Part shown: positions 31,495-33,455 of the stretch, in pieces | Numbering within the stretch: the stretch's first letter is position 1 | How the letters are laid out: each line of letters starts with the position of its first letter | DNA from: Campylobacter concisus | GTDB lineage: Bacteria; Campylobacterota; Campylobacteria; Campylobacterales; Campylobacteraceae | Reading direction: 5' to 3' | Assembly (NCBI RefSeq): GCF_003048575.1 | Contig: NZ_PIRZ01000009.1 | Span: forward strand, 1-33,455 | Length of the DNA: 33,455 nucleotides | The notes under the pieces: generated by a model | Seen by the model: only the letters and a program-made list of their open reading frames with translations | Database searches by the model: none | What the model was told of the DNA's origin: nothing | Translations under genes and position numbers: made by a program

Positions 31495-32991
31495 ATGAAA
31501 GGCAAAATTCTTGCATCAATCGTCGCTATGAGTGCTATTTTAGGCACAAGTAGCTTGGCATGCACTACCATTTTAGTAGGAGATAAAGCTTCAAATGACG
31601 GTTCCATGCTGGTTGCCAGGAGCGCAGACAGCAAGGCTGTAAAGGCACAAGTCTTTTTGATCCATCCAGCAAAGAAAAACCAAACTGGTATGCATAGCTC
31701 AAAGGCACATGACGGCGCAAATGACTTTACATATCCACTTCCAAAAGATGGCATGAGATACACAACCATCGCAAACTCTCATACAAAACTTCACGGAGCA
31801 GTTGGCTACAACGAGGCTGGTGTTGGACTAAGTGGCACTGAGACTATCTACGCAAAAGATGAGCTTTTAAAAGTTGATCCATATAACGAAGAGAGTGGCA
31901 TCACTGAAGATGACATCCCAGACGTGCTTTTGCCACGTATGAAGAGTGCAAAAGAGGGCGTTAAGCTTCTTGGCGAGATAGTGGAGACAAAGGGCGCTGG
32001 AGAGGGCTTTGGTGTGGTATTTATCGATGCAAGCGAGCTTTGGTACTTTGAGACAGGTACAGGACACAAGTGGATCGCCACAAAGATCGCTCCAGATGAG
32101 TATTTTGTTACTGCAAATCAAGGCAGGCTTCAAAACTATAAAGAGAACGATCCAAATTTCATGGGCGCAAAAGATGTCATAAAATTTGCGATCGATAACA
32201 AGATTTATGACCCTGCAAAAGATGGCGAATTTAACTTCACAAAGGCCTATACAAGGGACGATGAGAGGGATGTGACCTACAACTACCCACGCGTTTGCTG
32301 GGTTCAAAGCATGTTTAACCCAAGTCTAAAACAAGACTTCGCCGATGGTCAGAAATTTCCAGTATTTTTAAAACCAGAGAAAAAACTAAGTGTTGAAGAC
32401 CTAAAAGCTGCGATGAGAGCCCACTACAACGGCACTGCGTTTGATAACTACGCCAGCAAAGATGAAGATAAGAAAAACATCTACCGCGCCATAAGCGTCT
32501 TTAGAACATACGAGTCTCACGTCATGCAGGTGCGCCCATGGCTACCAAAAGAGATCGGCCGTGTGACCTACGTCGCTCTTGGCATGGCTGATCTTAGCGT
32601 TTACTTGCCGTATTACGAGGGACTTGATGGCTTTATAAAAGGCTACTCAGACGGCTCATACGACGCTGACGACACTTCGATATACTGGGTTTATAGAAAA
32701 CTTCAAACCCTTGTAATGACTGACTATGAGAAGTATTCACCGGTGGTAAAAGAGGCCTACGCTAAATTTGAAAAAGAGTTGGCTGTAAAACAGGCTAAAT
32801 TTGAAGATGAGTACGTAAAGCTTTATAAAAAAGATAAGAAAAAAGCGGACAAACTCCTAAATGAATTTAGTAAAAAGACTATGCAAGAGGCTAAGGATTT
32901 AACTCAGGAGCTTACAAACAAGGTCTTTACTATGCTTACAGCCGACATGGACGCTAAGCTAAAATCTTTAAATAAAGGCAAAAAAGACTAA
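31495..32991 (+). CDS. C69-family peptidase (secreted dipeptidase, Ntn-hydrolase fold)
   Basis: A 498-residue exported hydrolase. A signal peptide (about 1-22, ending SSLA) is followed directly by C23 in ACTTILVG, the N-terminal nucleophile expected after cleavage in C69 dipeptidases (PepD family). The family signature DGSMLVARSAD follows. Further features are YNEAGVGLSGTETIY, LWYFETGTGHKWIA and VTANQGRLQ in the catalytic domain, then a lysine-rich helical C-terminus (about 410-498). I start it at ATG 31495 because of the AAGGAG RBS and the signal peptide; the frame is open upstream to 31447 but that includes the promoter. Likely periplasmic peptide scavenging. The exact substrate is unknown. 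Confidence 0.9.
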   Translation: MKGKILASIVAMSAILGTSSLACTTILVGDKASNDGSMLVARSADSKAVKAQVFLIHPAKKNQTGMHSSKAHDGANDFTYPLPKDGMRYTTIANSHTKLHGAVGYNEAGVGLSGTETIYAKDELLKVDPYNEESGITEDDIPDVLLPRMKSAKEGVKLLGEIVETKGAGEGFGVVFIDASELWYFETGTGHKWIATKIAPDEYFVTANQGRLQNYKENDPNFMGAKDVIKFAIDNKIYDPAKDGEFNFTKAYTRDDERDVTYNYPRVCWVQSMFNPSLKQDFADGQKFPVFLKPEKKLSVEDLKAAMRAHYNGTAFDNYASKDEDKKNIYRAISVFRTYESHVMQVRPWLPKEIGRVTYVALGMADLSVYLPYYEGLDGFIKGYSDGSYDADDTSIYWVYRKLQTLVMTDYEKYSPVVKEAYAKFEKELAVKQAKFEDEYVKLYKKDKKKADKLLNEFSKKTMQEAKDLTQELTNKVFTMLTADMDAKLKSLNKGKKD

Positions 32992-32995
32992 AAGT

Positions 32996-33024
32996 TTTGG
33001 GCGTGAAATTTAGTAGCGCCCAAA
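32996..33024 (+). terminator. Terminator of the C69 peptidase gene
   Basis: TTTGGGCG (32996-33003) pairs perfectly with CGCCCAAA (33017-33024), 4 bases after the stop, followed by AT-rich DNA. Confidence 0.75.
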
Positions 33025-33052
33025 TTTAAACAAAAATTTGGCAAAGAGCGTC

Positions 33053-33122
33053 TATAATGCCGGACAAATTTTATCCCAAAGGAAAAACGCTGATGCCTTG
33101 TCCCATGCATAAAGCTCGTTAA
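33053..33122 (+). other. Possible micro-ORF with promoter
   Basis: A perfect TATAAT (33053-33058) is followed by AAAGGA (33078-33083) and an ATG at 33093 that opens only nine codons (MPCPMHKAR) before TAA. It could be a leader peptide, a decayed gene or chance. The nearest downstream gene, if any, is beyond the window. Confidence 0.3.
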
Positions 33123-33455
33123 TTTCGGCAAAAAACATATCAGCGATTTTCAAAAAACACGCAAATTTTTAAACAATTTTAAATTTTTTCACATTGATAT
33201 AAATCCATTTTTGCTATCAGGTCCGTTTCATTGTAACTGCATCTTTAATAGCAAAGCTAAGCAATGCTTGAAATTTGGCAAGGATCTTTTTAGCAGGGTT
33301 TTTTATAAATTTTACTTTAGCTTAAGAAGAAGCGGATGTCATCCACCGCGTTTGGGGTGACAAATTTATTGTTTGAGTTGTGATAGTGAAAATTTGGCTT
33401 TTGGTGGCAGAAGGGGTTTCTACTTACGGTCTGCTTGCAGTTGCGAGCTTGCGAC
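33123..33455. other. Region without a recognisable gene at the right edge
   Basis: No plus-strand frame of useful length. A minus-strand frame is open for 48 codons from the right edge to a stop near 33326, but its composition does not look clearly protein-like and I recognise nothing in it. The last ~25 bases contain a short near-repeat (ttgcagttgcgag / ttgcgac). Confidence 0.4.

Noticed and set aside
33326-33455. Minus-strand 48-codon open frame running off the right edge
   Set aside because: No motif and no clear codon bias; too short to call without the neighbouring sequence.

Overview
The window looks like chromosome from a member of Campylobacterota, most likely a Campylobacter of the concisus/curvus/showae group. 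The evidence is AT-rich DNA full of 'aaattt' words, a T6SS VgrG, an arylsulfate sulfotransferase with its own Dsb pair, and a HisKA box of the epsilonproteobacterial 'HQxxxQP' type. The species is an inference. I see no rRNA, tRNA or CRISPR array.

Layout. 1-4050: the tail of one and two complete copies of a secreted ankyrin-like protein (probable T6SS immunity proteins), translationally coupled to a VgrG with an unusual N-terminal extension. 4199-8285: a 1314-residue type I secreted, retention-module (LapA-like) surface protein with its own promoter and terminator. 8479-13398 (minus strand): an iron or haem uptake operon (TonB receptor, binding protein, permease, ATPase) behind a good Fur box, visibly richer in GC than its surroundings. 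13581-17850: a second retention-module protein of 1366 residues. It shares a 588-bp identical 5' box (operator, promoter, RBS, first 168 codons) and a nearly identical 74-bp 3' box (terminator) with the first, but differs in between. 17991-19014 (minus): a second binding protein broken by one extra base in an A6 run. 19156-23416: arylsulfate sulfotransferase, a carboxymuconolactone decarboxylase-like protein, and a DsbA/DsbL-DsbI pair. 23462-26453: a sensor kinase, an OmpR-type response regulator and a small stand-alone retention-module protein. 26546-32991: housekeeping genes (thiD, RDD protein, small unknown, purM, coaE, dapF, rplT, rpmI) and a C69 peptidase. 32992-33455: no recognisable gene apart from a possible micro-ORF.

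The main observation ties distant parts together. All three genes encoding a retention module carry the palindrome TTGTAC-N4-GTACAA upstream. In each case a -10-like hexamer starts 31.5 bp from the palindrome centre, so the palindrome sits near -43, where a class II activator would bind. The third copy lies directly downstream of the two-component system genes. I infer a dedicated regulon in which this kinase/regulator pair controls two cell-surface adhesins with exchangeable middles plus a mini-retention-module protein that has no adhesive repeats and no LapG-type cleavage site. The type I secretion machinery and any LapD/LapG homologues are not in the window.
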